DNA of 64,000 nucleotides from Deltaproteobacteria bacterium (GCA_021780495.1 JAJXYO010000062.1:164626-228625), one strand, 5' to 3'. Shown: positions 1-9,093, counted from the first letter of the stretch. Numbers and translations are program-made. Notes: generated by a model from the letters alone, not told the origin.

Positions 1-1352
1 TCGTCCACCGCCTTGATGGCCGCTTCCAGCGGTTCCATGATGGTGGTGGTGAAGTAGCGATGAATATTCTCGACTACCACAATGGCATCGTCCACCAGGA
101 TGCCGATCGAGAAGATCAGGGCGAAGAGGGTGATGCGGTTGAGGGTGTAGCCGATCAGGTAGAAGATCAGCATGGTCAACGCCAGGGTGACCGGGATGGC
201 GATAGCGGCGACCGCTCCGGCACGCCACCCCATGAAGAGCGCGATCAGGATCGTGACGGAGATGGCCGCCAGGAACATGTGGAACAGCAGCTCGTTGTTC
301 TTCTCCTTGGCCGTTTCACCATAGTTGCGGGTGATCGTGACCTGTACGTCAGAGGGGATGATCGTACCTTTGAGAGATTCGACCCTCCTGACCAGATCCT
401 CTGCCACCCAGGTGGCGTTGGCGCCCTTGCGCTTGGCCACGGAGATCGTCACGGCGGCGTAGTCATGGGCGGCACGGCCGGATAGTCCCTTGGCATGCGC
501 AGCCGGCCCCAGACCCATGAAGACGTAATCGTCCGGCTCCTGCACTCCGTCCTGGACGGAAGCAACATCGGACAGATAGACCGGTTTACCGTTATAAACC
601 CCGACAACCAGCCGTTTGACCGCATCGGCACCATCAAGGAAGCCACCGGTTTCTACGATCGTATCCCTGTTCGAGCCGGAAAACGAACCGGACGGCAGAG
701 CGGCGTTACCCTTCTGCAGTGCGCCTGCCACCTGCAGGGGCGACAGGCCGTAGTCGGCCAGACGCGGCGCGTCCAGCGTGACCCGCAGCTGACGAGAGAG
801 TCCGCCCTTGATCTCGACCGCAGCGCTGTTCTCACTCTTCTTCAGTTTATCGGCCACTTCCCGGGCCAGAGTCCGCAGGGTGCCGGAGTCGTAGCGATCC
901 GACCAGAGCGTCAGGGCCAAGATCGGCACGTCGTCGATGGATTTCGGCACCACCAGTGGCTCGCCGGCTCCCGGCGGCAGCAGGCCGCGGTTGCTCATGA
1001 CCTTGTTGTACAGTTTGACCAGCGACTCCTCCATCGACTGACCCACCAGGAAGCGCACGGTGATGATCCCCATGCCGGGCCTGCTCATGGAGTAGATATA
1101 TTCAACCCCCTTGATCTCCCACAGCTTGGACTCGAAGGGCTTGACCACCCGTTCCTGCACCTCCTGCGGCGATGATCCGGGCAGCGGAAGATAAATGTCC
1201 ACCATGGGAACCACGATCTGCGGTTCCTCCTCACGAGGGGTCATCTTGATAGCAAAGAGACCCAACAGTAGCGAGGCGCCTACGATCAGCGGGGTCAGCT
1301 TTGAATTGATAAAAGCGCGGGCAATTTTTCCTGCGAAGCCGAGGTTGGTCAT
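1..1352 (-). CDS. RND efflux permease, N-terminal part (cut by window edge)
   Basis: This is the inner-membrane, proton-driven pump of a tripartite efflux system. The window edge cuts it, leaving the first 450 residues; the ATG is at 1352. A membrane helix lies near residues 15-33, a long periplasmic porter region follows, and helices resume near residue 345. The last visible helix carries GILVDDAIVVVENIH near residue 418. Its paired Asp residues match the proton relay of RND pumps such as AcrB. It follows the adaptor gene after a 3-base gap and is clearly in the same operon. The substrate class (drug, solvent or metal) cannot be decided from this half. Confidence 0.93.
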   Translation of the reverse strand, partial: MTNLGFAGKIARAFINSKLTPLIVGASLLLGLFAIKMTPREEEPQIVVPMVDIYLPLPGSSPQEVQERVVKPFESKLWEIKGVEYIYSMSRPGMGIITVRFLVGQSMEESLVKLYNKVMSNRGLLPPGAGEPLVVPKSIDDVPILALTLWSDRYDSGTLRTLAREVADKLKKSENSAAVEIKGGLSRQLRVTLDAPRLADYGLSPLQVAGALQKGNAALPSGSFSGSNRDTIVETGGFLDGADAVKRLVVGVYNGKPVYLSDVASVQDGVQEPDDYVFMGLGPAAHAKGLSGRAAHDYAAVTISVAKRKGANATWVAEDLVRRVESLKGTIIPSDVQVTITRNYGETAKEKNNELLFHMFLAAISVTILIALFMGWRAGAVAAIAIPVTLALTMLIFYLIGYTLNRITLFALIFSIGILVDDAIVVVENIHRYFTTTIMEPLEAAIKAVD

Positions 1353-1355
1353 GAC

Positions 1356-2501
1356 TTATTCCACCTTTGATCCTTCGCTGACTTTTTCTACACCAGCGAC
1401 CGCAATCCGCTCACCATCGGACAAGCCGGAAAGAACCTCCACGTTGTCGCCAAAGGTTTTGCCGACCTTCACCAAGCGCATGCGGGCAAGAGCGTTTTTA
1501 TCGACAACCCAGACCGATGTCAGCGCACCCTGCTCAACAATAGCCTTCCTGGGGACCAGCAGGCCGTTGATCTTTGTTCCCAGGCTGATGGCGCCCCGGC
1601 CGAACATGCCTGATTTAAGTCCCTTCTGTCCCAGCGCAACCTTGGCGATGAAGGTGCGACTGGCCGGATCTGCGGCGGGAACGATCTCGGAAATTCTTGC
1701 ATTGAAGGCAGTTTTCATGGCGTCAAGCGTCACCTGGACAGCGGTGCCGGGCTTCACGATCGGCGCTATCGATTCCGGCACCGACAGTTCAAGCTGGTAA
1801 CTGCCCTCGTCCTCAATGGTCATCAACGGCTGGGCCGGAAACACCGTAGCTCCCAGATCAGCCTGCTTGCTGGTTATGATGCCTGAAATGGGGGCAAGAA
1901 TCCGGGTATATCCCGATATGGCCGAGGCAGCCCGTGATCCACTCTGGGTCTGTTTGAGACGTGCCTCGGCACGTGCCACCCCCTGGGATGCCAGATCACG
2001 TTCCGTCTGTTTGACATCAAATTCCTGGCGGCTGATGGCCTGCTCCTTGAACAGATTCTGATAGCGTGCGAAGGTTGTGTCCGCCATTTTTTTTCGGGAG
2101 CGAGCTTCTTCAAGTCCGCGTTGCGCTTCGTCGACGCCGGAAACGGCAACGGCTGCGTTAGCCTGATTCTCCTGAGCATCCAGTTGAACCAGCAGCTGTC
2201 CCTTGCGAACCCGATCCCCTTCACGCACCTTGAGGACACTGATGGTGCCGGGTATGCGGGCGGAGACGACGGCACTGGTACGGGCCCGGACGGTACCGAC
2301 CATCTCCATTGTTTCCGGCAGGGTGGTGGTGGTTACCGTTTCCAGCAGCACGCCCTTGATGACCGGGGCTGGCGTATCGGCTTTCTTTTCGCTGTCGCCA
2401 TGATTTCCGCTACACCCAGCCAACGTACATACAACCATGATGCCGGTGATGACCCAGCCAAGCCCGCCTACCGGTTTGAAGACCTCTCCTGCATATGTCA
2501 T
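1356..2501 (-). CDS. RND efflux periplasmic adaptor (membrane fusion lipoprotein)
   Basis: A 381-residue adaptor linking the inner-membrane pump to the outer-membrane channel. The N-terminus is a lipoprotein signal with the lipobox LAGC near residue 30, so the mature protein is probably anchored by a lipidated Cys. The biotinyl-lipoyl-like segment (GTISVLKVREGDRVRKGQ) is near residues 86-103, an alpha-helical hairpin with many Ala/Arg/Glu residues follows, and beta-barrel and membrane-proximal domains end the protein. The ATG overlaps the stop of the upstream tolC-like gene by 4 bases, implying translational coupling. Family assignment is firm; substrate is unknown. Confidence 0.93.
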   Translation of the reverse strand: MTYAGEVFKPVGGLGWVITGIMVVCTLAGCSGNHGDSEKKADTPAPVIKGVLLETVTTTTLPETMEMVGTVRARTSAVVSARIPGTISVLKVREGDRVRKGQLLVQLDAQENQANAAVAVSGVDEAQRGLEEARSRKKMADTTFARYQNLFKEQAISRQEFDVKQTERDLASQGVARAEARLKQTQSGSRAASAISGYTRILAPISGIITSKQADLGATVFPAQPLMTIEDEGSYQLELSVPESIAPIVKPGTAVQVTLDAMKTAFNARISEIVPAADPASRTFIAKVALGQKGLKSGMFGRGAISLGTKINGLLVPRKAIVEQGALTSVWVVDKNALARMRLVKVGKTFGDNVEVLSGLSDGERIAVAGVEKVSEGSKVE

Positions 2502-3838
2502 TTGGTCATCTCCTTAAGAAAAGTTCCTGCAGTATAATAGACATACCCACGCGCCAGAGCAAAATCAGCTTCCGAATCAACGAGATCAGCCCTGGCCTGG
2601 TTCAAAGCGGTCTGGGCATCGAGAAGCTCGACCATGGTCGCCAGGGAATTCTCGAAACGTTTGTCCAAAAGGCGTACCGTCTCCTCGGCATCTTTCAGGG
2701 AGTTACGGGCAACTTCGAAGCGCTGGCCCATTTCCTCGCTGCGCAGGTAACTCTCCCTGACCCGCAGATCCGATTCACGGGATGTATCTTCAAGCATCTC
2801 CGCTGCGGCAGATCTCTCCGCTACAGCCTTGTCCCGATCATGACAGCGACGGAATCCGTCAAACACCTGCCAGGTGAGAGCAACCCCGGCATTCCAGGAA
2901 TCATTGTCACTCTTGAAGGGGGTATCCCGGGAATTCAGCTGGTAGGAAGCAAAGGCGCCAAGAGATGGCAGATAACCGCTGCGGGCCAGCCGTACAGCGG
3001 CATCCGCCTTTTCATAGCCGGTCTTCGCCAGCTTCAGTTCAGTTCTGTTGTCGAGAGATGAGGCGATCAGTTCATCGGGGGTTTGCGGCAGTGGCAGAGC
3101 AGCCAGCTGAGTTTCCGTAATCTCGATGCTGTCATTTTTCTTGAGACCTATGGCATTGGCCAGTTCCATCCTGGCAATGGCAAAGTTGTTCCGGGCGCTG
3201 ATGAGCTGCTGTTCGTTCACGGAAAGGTGCGTGCGCGCGCGCAACTCATCGGAGCGCAAACCGACCCCGGCCTGATTGCGTACACCCGCAAGCCGCAGAT
3301 GCTCCCGCGCCTCGTTGCCGGCCTGTTCAACGGCTCTCAGGCGCGCCTGGGCCTTCTGAATAGCGAGATACAACCTGAAAACCCTGAACGCGGTCTCGCG
3401 TTTTGAACTGTTGAAGCGGGTGTCCTGTATCTCTGACTCCTTAACGGCCATCTCTCTCGCCGGAGAAATTGAAGGATCGTAGATCGGAAGCCTGGCCGTG
3501 AGGGCGGTCTTGAAATCGTGCTGCGTAGCGGGGTTATTGAGGTTATTGATCAGAAAATCGTTCTGCGTAAAGCGCCCTTCATCAAGTTTCATCATGAAGG
3601 TTTGCGTCGGAGAGTTAGATATGTTAAAGCTCTCTTCAAAGGAGACAGACGGATAGTAACGGGATGTCACCATGGCAACCCCCTGCCGGGCAGCATCGGA
3701 CGTGAATCCGGCCGCCCGGACCCGATTGTTTTTTTCAACGCCCATCCTGATGGCATCCTTGAGGCCCAGCTGGTAAGTCTCCGCCCGGGCTGTGCCACAA
3801 CAGATGCAAACCACACATAATGCCACTAGCATTCTCAT
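2498..3838 (-). CDS. TolC-family outer-membrane efflux channel
   Basis: A 446-residue outer-membrane channel protein, first gene of the efflux operon. A Sec signal peptide ends near residue 19 (CCGTARA). The rest shows the internal repeat of TolC proteins: two long helical-hairpin halves containing LRLAGVRNQAGVG and VRLLDKRFENSLATMVELLDAQ-like segments, the hallmark of the repeated outer efflux protein domain. Length is usual for the family. A good sigma-70-like promoter and a small dyad lie just upstream. No regulator gene is adjacent in the window. Confidence 0.93.
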   Translation of the reverse strand: MRMLVALCVVCICCGTARAETYQLGLKDAIRMGVEKNNRVRAAGFTSDAARQGVAMVTSRYYPSVSFEESFNISNSPTQTFMMKLDEGRFTQNDFLINNLNNPATQHDFKTALTARLPIYDPSISPAREMAVKESEIQDTRFNSSKRETAFRVFRLYLAIQKAQARLRAVEQAGNEAREHLRLAGVRNQAGVGLRSDELRARTHLSVNEQQLISARNNFAIARMELANAIGLKKNDSIEITETQLAALPLPQTPDELIASSLDNRTELKLAKTGYEKADAAVRLARSGYLPSLGAFASYQLNSRDTPFKSDNDSWNAGVALTWQVFDGFRRCHDRDKAVAERSAAAEMLEDTSRESDLRVRESYLRSEEMGQRFEVARNSLKDAEETVRLLDKRFENSLATMVELLDAQTALNQARADLVDSEADFALARGYVYYTAGTFLKEMTK

Positions 3839-3852
3839 AATCTAAGCTCCCC

Positions 3853-3897
3853 TGAATAATATATTCAAAATAATATATACAAAATACAATATGTCAA
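3853..3897 (-). promoter_or_regulatory. Promoter and operator-like dyad of the efflux operon
   Basis: Reading the minus strand, TTGACA at 3897-3892 and TATTAT at 3875-3870 are 16 bases apart and form a good -35/-10 pair. Between the -10 and the tolC start lies the near-palindrome TGAATAATATATTCA (3853-3867), placed where a repressor would block transcription. The SD is AGGGGAG. No candidate regulator is next to it. Confidence 0.55.
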
Positions 3898-4022
3898 TAA
3901 AAAACTGACGATTCATAGCACAGCTGCAAAGGCAGATGCCGTGATTACGATGCTCGCACGGCCGTTCCAGGCCCAGCACAGGTAAGCGCTGCGTCACTAT
4001 CGGCGTTACTATCGGCGTTACA

Positions 4023-4036
4023 ATTGTCCGGACAAT
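4023..4036. promoter_or_regulatory. Perfect 14-bp palindrome between divergent genes
   Basis: ATTGTCCGGACAAT is a perfect inverted repeat in the 307-base divergent intergenic region between the efflux operon and the homocysteine methyltransferase gene. It is preceded by two direct copies of ACTATCGGCGTTAC. It looks like a dimeric regulator site, but I do not recognise the regulator, and it could serve either gene. The rest of the region is AT-rich promoter-like sequence. Confidence 0.4.
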
Positions 4037-4145
4037 AAACACCCCCTTGCATTGATATTGCTAAACCATTCATAGGCTTGATAGTATTATATGCCATTAA
4101 CGCAAATATCATAGTTTCGCCAGGAAACTCTGGTTCGGAGGCAGC

Positions 4146-5126
4146 ATGACGACCTTTACGCATGTATCGTTTCAAGAGCTTCTGGCAACATCGCCGGTCA
4201 TCTTGGGCGAAGGCGCGGTCATCGAGCGGTTACGGCGCTCGCCCGGTATCCAGCTTGATGAGCACGTTGTCAATTCGGCGTTGGTTTACCAGGATAAAGG
4301 CCGGACGGCTCTGGAAACAATAGCGCGTCAGTACCTGGAAATCGGCCGGCGCTACAACCTGCCCCTACTGCTTTCCACCCCCACCTGGCGCGCTGGACGG
4401 GATCGCATTGCGGCGGCCGGGTTAGCCGGCAGGGATCTGAACGGTGACAACTTCCGTTTTTTGGCTGGGCTGCGTGACAGTTACGGAGACTATGCCCGGC
4501 AGGTTGCCATCTGCGGTCTGATGAGCTGCCGCGGGGACGCCTATAAACCGTCGGAAGCCATGCCGGCACGCGCGGCGGCAGAATTCCACTCCTGGCAGGC
4601 CAATGCCCTGGCCGCGGCCGGTGTCGATTTCCTGTTGGCGGCCACCCTTCCGGCCCTGAGCGAGGCCACCGGACTGGCCCGGGCCCAGGCCGCTACCGGG
4701 CTGCCCTATCTGATCAGTTTTGTGGTGCGGCCGGAAGGAACCCTGTTGGATGGCACACCACTAACCGATGCCATCGCTGCCATCGACGGAGCCGTATCGC
4801 CGCCGCCCTTGGGCTATATGATCAACTGCACCCATGCTTCCATCTTTCGTAGCGCCCTGCGGCACGAGAACAATTCATCTTCACTGGTCAGAAAGCGCGT
4901 GATCGGCCTGCTGGCCAATACCGCCGCCCTCAGCCCGGAGGAGCTGGAGGTCAGCGCCCAACTTGTGGAAGAGGCGCCAGATACCTTCGGACTCAGTGTA
5001 TCGGCACTGTACTTCAAGATGGGAATGAAGGTTCTGGGCGGTTGTTGCGGCACTGATGAACGGCATATTGAGTGTTTGGCCCGTGAACTTTCCACAGGCA
5101 TTCAGTCGCCGGACAAGCGTAACTAG
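4146..5126 (+). CDS. Homocysteine S-methyltransferase family protein
   Basis: A 326-residue Zn-dependent methyltransferase barrel of the MmuM / MetH N-terminal type, which transfers a methyl group to homocysteine to make methionine. The zinc Cys residues are visible as INCTH near residue 229 and the late pair GGCCGT near residue 299; the N-terminal GEGAVIERL takes the place of the usual GGMGTxLE. The SD GGAGG stands 8 bases before the ATG. It stands alone between the efflux operon and a tRNA gene. The methyl donor (S-methylmethionine, SAM, betaine or other) cannot be told from sequence. Confidence 0.85.
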   Translation: MTTFTHVSFQELLATSPVILGEGAVIERLRRSPGIQLDEHVVNSALVYQDKGRTALETIARQYLEIGRRYNLPLLLSTPTWRAGRDRIAAAGLAGRDLNGDNFRFLAGLRDSYGDYARQVAICGLMSCRGDAYKPSEAMPARAAAEFHSWQANALAAAGVDFLLAATLPALSEATGLARAQAATGLPYLISFVVRPEGTLLDGTPLTDAIAAIDGAVSPPPLGYMINCTHASIFRSALRHENNSSSLVRKRVIGLLANTAALSPEELEVSAQLVEEAPDTFGLSVSALYFKMGMKVLGGCCGTDERHIECLARELSTGIQSPDKRN

Positions 5127-5209
5127 CAGTGGTTGCGACAAAAAGGATGCACCCTGCAACAATCGAATCGGAAACCAGAAAAAGTTTCCCTGCCTCGCAT
5201 CCTAAAAGC

Positions 5210-5237
5210 TTGACAACAGGGTCAATCTCGGTATATG
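5210..5237 (+). promoter_or_regulatory. Promoter of the CAU tRNA gene
   Basis: TTGACA (5210-5215) and TATATG (5232-5237) are spaced by 16 bases and lead into the tRNA about 70 bases downstream. The leader holds a hairpin (5265-5293, arms GCCTCTT/AAGAGGC) directly before the mature 5' end, possibly part of the precursor. Confidence 0.5.
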
Positions 5238-5307
5238 TTCCGCAGGTAAGTTTATGTACATATCGCCTCTTTGGTTCCATGGACCGAAGAGGCGTTCTTA
5301 AATTTTT

Positions 5308-5384
5308 GGCTGCTTAGCTCAGCTGGCTAGAGCAAGCGACTCATATTCGCTAGGTCCGGGGTTCGAGTCCCTGAGCAGCCACCA
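5308..5384 (+). tRNA. tRNA with CAU anticodon, probably tRNA-Ile2 (lysidine type)
   Basis: A full 77-nt cloverleaf. The acceptor arms are GGCTGCT/AGCAGCC, the anticodon arm is AGCGA-CTCATAT-TCGCT, the T arm contains GGTTCGAGTCC, and the CCA end is encoded. The anticodon CAT could mean Met or the Ile2 species whose C34 is changed to lysidine by TilS. The anticodon arm (GCGACTCATA-TCGCT) resembles E. coli ileX much more than elongator Met, which points to Ile2. Confidence 0.9.
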
Positions 5385-5387
5385 TTC

Positions 5388-5417
5388 AAAAGGCGTCCCA
5401 ACAGGGCGCCTTTCTTT
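5388..5417 (+). terminator. Terminator after the tRNA
   Basis: A GC-rich stem AAAGGCG-T-CCC / GGG-CGCCTTT with loop AACA and one bulged T, followed by a T-rich run. It starts four bases after the CCA end. Confidence 0.85.
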
Positions 5418-5489
5418 ATTTCCCGCCATCAAGGGATGCTTGCTTTTCTTCGCCTGAAACCATATACTGCCGCACTATTAGTAAGTTAA

Positions 5490-5524
5490 AAATTATTTTT
5501 TCACTATTTGGCAAAAAATAATTT
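5490..5524. promoter_or_regulatory. Perfect 12-bp AT-only stem upstream of hisI
   Basis: AAATTATTTTTT (5490-5501) and AAAAAATAATTT (5513-5524) are exact inverted repeats around an 11-base loop, 52 bases before the hisI start. It could be an operator or a weak bidirectional terminator. No his leader peptide is visible. Confidence 0.4.
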
Positions 5525-5576
5525 CGTTAACGCACTTATCCGGTTTATCCGGGCTACGTACTTCAAGGAGAATAGC

Positions 5577-5954
5577 GTGATTCAAATCGATTTTGACAAG
5601 ATGGGCGGCCTGATCCCGGCCGTCATCCAGGACCATGAGAATGGCGAAGTGCTGATGGTGGCCTTCATGGACAAGAAGACCCTCGACCTGACACTCAAGG
5701 ACGGCAAGACCTGGTTCTTCAGCCGGACCCGCAATAAATACTGGATGAAGGGCGAGGAGTCGGGCAATACCCAGGACGTGGTCGAGGTGCTGACCGACTG
5801 CGATGCGGACACCGTCATCATCAAGGTCAGGCAGAACGGCCCGGCCGCCTGCCACACCGGTAACCGCAGCTGTTTCTATGTAAAATGGGAAAACGGGGAA
5901 TGGGTGGAGCATTCGAACCCGCTGTTTGATCCCAAGGAGGTCTATAAAAAATGA
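5577..5954 (+). CDS. hisI: Phosphoribosyl-AMP cyclohydrolase
   Basis: A 125-residue cytosolic enzyme that opens the adenine ring of phosphoribosyl-AMP in the third step of histidine synthesis. [26 protein letters not shown] and the zinc-site segment [10 protein letters not shown] are typical of HisI. I place the start at GTG 5577, where AAGGAG stands 6 bases upstream; an in-frame ATG at 5508 would add 23 unlikely residues. This is the HisI half only; no HisE domain is fused. The stop overlaps the hisG start by 4 bases. Confidence 0.95.
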   Translation: MIQIDFDKMGGLIPAVIQDHENGEVLMVAFMDKKTLDLTLKDGKTWFFSRTRNKYWMKGEESGNTQDVVEVLTDCDADTVIIKVRQNGPAACHTGNRSCFYVKWENGEWVEHSNPLFDPKEVYKK

Positions 5955-6826
5955 GCCAGATCCTCAACCTCGGCATCCCCAAGGGCAGCCTGGAAGAAGC
6001 AACCGTCGCACTGTTCAAGAAGTCCGGCTGGCAGATCAGCATCTCGTCGCGCAGCTATTTTCCTGCTGTAGACGATAGCGAGATGAACTGCAAGCTGATC
6101 CGGCCGCAGGAGATGGCTAAATACGTGGAGCGCGGCACGATCGATGCCGGTATCGCCGGGCGCGACTGGGTCCGCGAGAATGACTCCGACGTCATCGAAG
6201 TCTGCGAGATGGTCTATTCCAAGGTCTCACGTCGTCCGGCCCGCTGGGTGCTGGTGGTCAACGGCGATTCAAAGGTCCAGGGCCCGGAAGACCTGCACGG
6301 CGCCACCATTTCCACCGAACTGGTCGGCTTCACCAAACGCTACTTTGCCGAGCGCAACATCCCGGTCAACGTGGAATTTTCCTGGGGCGCCACCGAGGCC
6401 AAGGTAGTGGATGGCCTGTGCGACGCCATTGTGGAGGTGACTGAAACCGGTTCGACCATCAAGGCCAATGGCCTGCGCATCGTCTGCGAGCTGATGGAAT
6501 CGGTGCCGGTGCTGATTGCCAGCAGATCTGCCTGGGAAGATCCCTGGAAGCGCGCCAAAATCGATCAGATCGCCACGCTTCTGAAATCCTCTCTGGCGGC
6601 CGAAGGCATGGTCGGGCTGAAGATGAACGCCCCAGCTGACAAAATCGAACTGATCACCCGCATGTTGCCGAGCCTCAAGAACCCGACCGTTTCCCATCTC
6701 TATAACTCGGACTGGCTTTCCATCGAAAGCATCCTGTCCGAAAAAGAGGTGCGCCGGATCGTGCCGGAGCTGATCAAGCTGGGGGCGGAAGGCATCATCG
6801 AGTATCCGCTGAACAAGATCATCTGA
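5951..6826 (+). CDS. hisG: ATP phosphoribosyltransferase, long form
   Basis: First and committed enzyme of histidine synthesis, joining ATP and PRPP. At 291 residues it is the long form with a C-terminal regulatory ACT-like domain, so it should be His-inhibited and should not need His[11 protein letters not shown] near residue 63 and [14 protein letters not shown] near residue 164 are family signatures, the latter forming the PRPP loop. It is translationally coupled to hisI by a 4-base overlap. The rest of the his pathway is not in the window. Confidence 0.95.
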   Translation: MSQILNLGIPKGSLEEATVALFKKSGWQISISSRSYFPAVDDSEMNCKLIRPQEMAKYVERGTIDAGIAGRDWVRENDSDVIEVCEMVYSKVSRRPARWVLVVNGDSKVQGPEDLHGATISTELVGFTKRYFAERNIPVNVEFSWGATEAKVVDGLCDAIVEVTETGSTIKANGLRIVCELMESVPVLIASRSAWEDPWKRAKIDQIATLLKSSLAAEGMVGLKMNAPADKIELITRMLPSLKNPTVSHLYNSDWLSIESILSEKEVRRIVPELIKLGAEGIIEYPLNKII

Positions 6827-6829
6827 TCC

Positions 6830-7726
6830 ATGCTCACCTATACCATCACCCCCTGTGACCACTGCCGCCGGCTGGAGAGTTTTCTGCGCACGCTCCTGCC
6901 GACGGCAGCCCTCGGCTATCCCCGTAAACTGATCAAAAGCGGCGCCGTTAAATTGAATGGAACTGCTGCAACAGCCGATACCTTTCTCTACCGTGACGAC
7001 ATCGTCACCGTCAAAGAGAGCTCTGCCTTTACCGCCCGGCTGCGTGAATACCGGCCAGCGCTGGATATCCTCTACGAGGATGACCAGATCGCGATTGTCA
7101 ACAAACCTGCCGGCCTGGCCATGCACCGGACCGCCGAACTGGAAGACGACCTGGTCGAACAGGGCACCGCCTACATGGAATGGCGCGGCACCCCGTGCAA
7201 ACTGTATCCGGTCAACCGCCTCGACCGGGGGACCTCCGGGACCGTCATCCTCGCCAAAAGCTCCTCCTCGGCCGGCATCTACGGCCGGCAGGTCAAGGAG
7301 ACCGGCCTGGACAAGCTCTATCTGGCCCTGGTGGAGGGATCGCCGCCAACGAGCGGCGTGATCAACGTGCCGCTGGACGACAAGGAATCCGAGACCCGCT
7401 ACGAGATCATGACCACCGGAGCCGGTTGCACCCTGTTGGCGGTCGTCCCGATCAGCGGCCGCATGCACCAGATCAGAAGACACCTGGAGAGCATCGGCCA
7501 CCCCGTGCTGGGAGACAAGCGCCACGGCAGCCAAGAGCTGCCGGATTACGAGGGATTCGCCCTGCACTCATTCAGAACAGTCCTGCAGAGGCCTGACAAC
7601 GTAACATTGACCGTCTGCGCCCCTCTGCCGGACGCCCTACTGGAGCTCTGCGAGCGGCATGGCATTGAACAAGAGGGTCTGCTGGCAGCGGTACAGGCTC
7701 ATGCCAACGTGAACACACCTGGATAA
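6830..7726 (+). CDS. RluA-family pseudouridine synthase
   Basis: A 298-residue RNA-modifying enzyme that isomerises uridine to pseudouridine in rRNA or tRNA. An S4-like RNA-binding region lies at residues 20-60 (YPRKLIKSGAVKLNG). The catalytic segment NRLDRGTSG near residue 129 holds the essential Asp, and the late motif GRMHQIRRHLESIGHPVLGD completes the family fold. It begins 3 bases after hisG, so it is likely co-transcribed. The target uridine is not predictable. Confidence 0.92.
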   Translation: MLTYTITPCDHCRRLESFLRTLLPTAALGYPRKLIKSGAVKLNGTAATADTFLYRDDIVTVKESSAFTARLREYRPALDILYEDDQIAIVNKPAGLAMHRTAELEDDLVEQGTAYMEWRGTPCKLYPVNRLDRGTSGTVILAKSSSSAGIYGRQVKETGLDKLYLALVEGSPPTSGVINVPLDDKESETRYEIMTTGAGCTLLAVVPISGRMHQIRRHLESIGHPVLGDKRHGSQELPDYEGFALHSFRTVLQRPDNVTLTVCAPLPDALLELCERHGIEQEGLLAAVQAHANVNTPG

Positions 7727-7752
7727 ACGGGGTAAGAAAAGGAGGTCTCGAC

Positions 7753-8517
7753 ATGAGCGGACAAACCATCTTCATCACCGGGGCATCGTCCGGATTCGGC
7801 GCAGCCTGCGCCCGCGTCTTCGCCCGACCGGGCAATCGCCTGATCCTGACCGCACGACGCATCGATCCTCTCATCCGGCTGCTTGAGGAGCTATCCAGCA
7901 TCTGCGCAGTCCACATCGTTCCGCTTGATGTGAGCGACCGCCAGGCGGTACAGGGAGCGGTAGACGCACTGCCGGAACAATTCCGCGAGATCGACGTGCT
8001 GCTCAACAACGCCGGCCTGGCGCTGGGGCTGGAGCCGGCCCACCAGGTGGACCTGGACGACTGGGAGACCATGGTGGACACCAACATCAAGGGCGTAATG
8101 TACTGCACCCGCCTGATCCTGCCCGGCATGGTGGCCCGCAACCGCGGCCACATCGTCAACATCAGCTCCACGGCCAGTGCCTGGCCCTACCCTGGCGGCA
8201 ACGTCTACGGCGGCACGAAGGCTTTCGTAACCCAGTTCTCGCGCAACCTGCGCTGCGACCTGCTGGGGACACGGGTGCGGGTGACCTGCATCCAGCCCGG
8301 CATGGCCGAGACCGAGTTTTCGACCGTGCGCTTCAAGGGTGACGAGGAGAAGGCCGCCAAGGTCTATGCGGGCACCGAGGCGCTGACCGCCGCGGATATC
8401 GCCGAGACGGTACAGTGGGTAGTGAATCGCCCGCCCCATGTCAATATCAATACCCTGGAGCTCATGTCAATCGACCAGGCTTGGGGACCGTTTGCGATTC
8501 ATCGCGAACAGCAGTAA
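7753..8517 (+). CDS. SDR-family NAD(P)-dependent oxidoreductase (YdfG-like)
   Basis: A 254-residue classical short-chain dehydrogenase. The dinucleotide motif TGASSGFG is at residues 10-17, NNAG near residue 86, the catalytic Ser in ISSTASAWPY, and YGGTK gives the catalytic Tyr and Lys. The overall pattern (IKGVMYCTRLILPGMVARNRGHI) resembles YdfG-type 3-hydroxy acid / serine dehydrogenases. An AAGGAGG ribosome site precedes the ATG. The exact substrate is unknown. Confidence 0.9.
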   Translation: MSGQTIFITGASSGFGAACARVFARPGNRLILTARRIDPLIRLLEELSSICAVHIVPLDVSDRQAVQGAVDALPEQFREIDVLLNNAGLALGLEPAHQVDLDDWETMVDTNIKGVMYCTRLILPGMVARNRGHIVNISSTASAWPYPGGNVYGGTKAFVTQFSRNLRCDLLGTRVRVTCIQPGMAETEFSTVRFKGDEEKAAKVYAGTEALTAADIAETVQWVVNRPPHVNINTLELMSIDQAWGPFAIHREQQ

Positions 8518-8543
8518 CGCAACTCACACACAAAGGAACTTTC

Positions 8544-9044
8544 ATGGCAAAAGAAATCTATGTCGGACATATCTCTGAAAACGCCACCGAGGAAGACGTC
8601 TGGAAACTGTTTTCCGTGATGGGCACCGTCACCTCCGTGCACCTGATCATCGACCCGGAAACCGGAGAATTCAAGCGCTGCGGCTACGTGCGCATGGCCG
8701 CCGGCATCAGTCTCGAGGAGGTAGTCGAGACCCTGGATGGCACCTACCTGATCGACCGGGAAATTGTCGTCAGCATCGCCCGCCCCCAGAAACCGGGTAT
8801 GTCCAAATCGGGTGGCAACAAACAGCCATGGATGAAATCGGGACCAAAACCGGAGGCAAAACCAGGGACAAAACCCAGCGCACGCCCCAGGCCAAAGACA
8901 GGCGCTACCCCCGAGCAGCGCGACAAGCCGGCCCGGGCTGCAAAACCTGGTGCGAAACCGGCGGCCAGATCAGAGGCCAGACCGTTTCAGGGCAAACGTC
9001 CCGGGGGCGCCGCTCGAACACCGCGACCCCGTTCAACGAAATAG
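8544..9044 (+). CDS. RRM-type RNA-binding protein with basic tail
   Basis: A 166-residue protein. Residues 1-80 form one RNA recognition motif, with an RNP2-like IYVGHI at the start and an RNP1-like KRCGYVRM near residue 48. The C-terminal half is low-complexity Lys/Pro/Arg/Ala (KPGTKPSARPRPKTG), likely disordered and nucleic-acid binding. The ATG at 8544 follows AAAGGAA; a longer frame from 8415 only overlaps the SDR gene. Single-RRM proteins of this kind are common in delta-proteobacteria and cyanobacteria and are often cold-responsive. The role here is inferred. Confidence 0.88.
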   Translation: MAKEIYVGHISENATEEDVWKLFSVMGTVTSVHLIIDPETGEFKRCGYVRMAAGISLEEVVETLDGTYLIDREIVVSIARPQKPGMSKSGGNKQPWMKSGPKPEAKPGTKPSARPRPKTGATPEQRDKPARAAKPGAKPAARSEARPFQGKRPGGAARTPRPRSTK

Positions 9045-9054
9045 CAGAAAAAAT

Positions 9055-9093
9055 GACAGCCCTGCCGGATAGATACAATCCGGCAGGGCTGTC
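9055..9093. terminator. Strong 16-bp hairpin after the RRM gene
   Basis: Perfect 16-bp arms GACAGCCCTGCCGGAT / ATCCGGCAGGGCTGTC around the loop AGATACA. The T-run is on the minus-strand side and the plus-strand side lacks one, so as a plus-strand terminator it is not canonical. Confidence 0.65.

Noticed and set aside
4037..4145. Possible SAM or cobalamin riboswitch before the homocysteine methyltransferase
   Set aside because: Only one short stem (CCAG/CTGG) is visible; no conserved riboswitch core can be recognised.
6269..7567. Minus-strand frame of 432 codons over hisG and the pseudouridine synthase
   Set aside because: It spans the junction of two well-supported plus-strand genes and has no recognisable domain.
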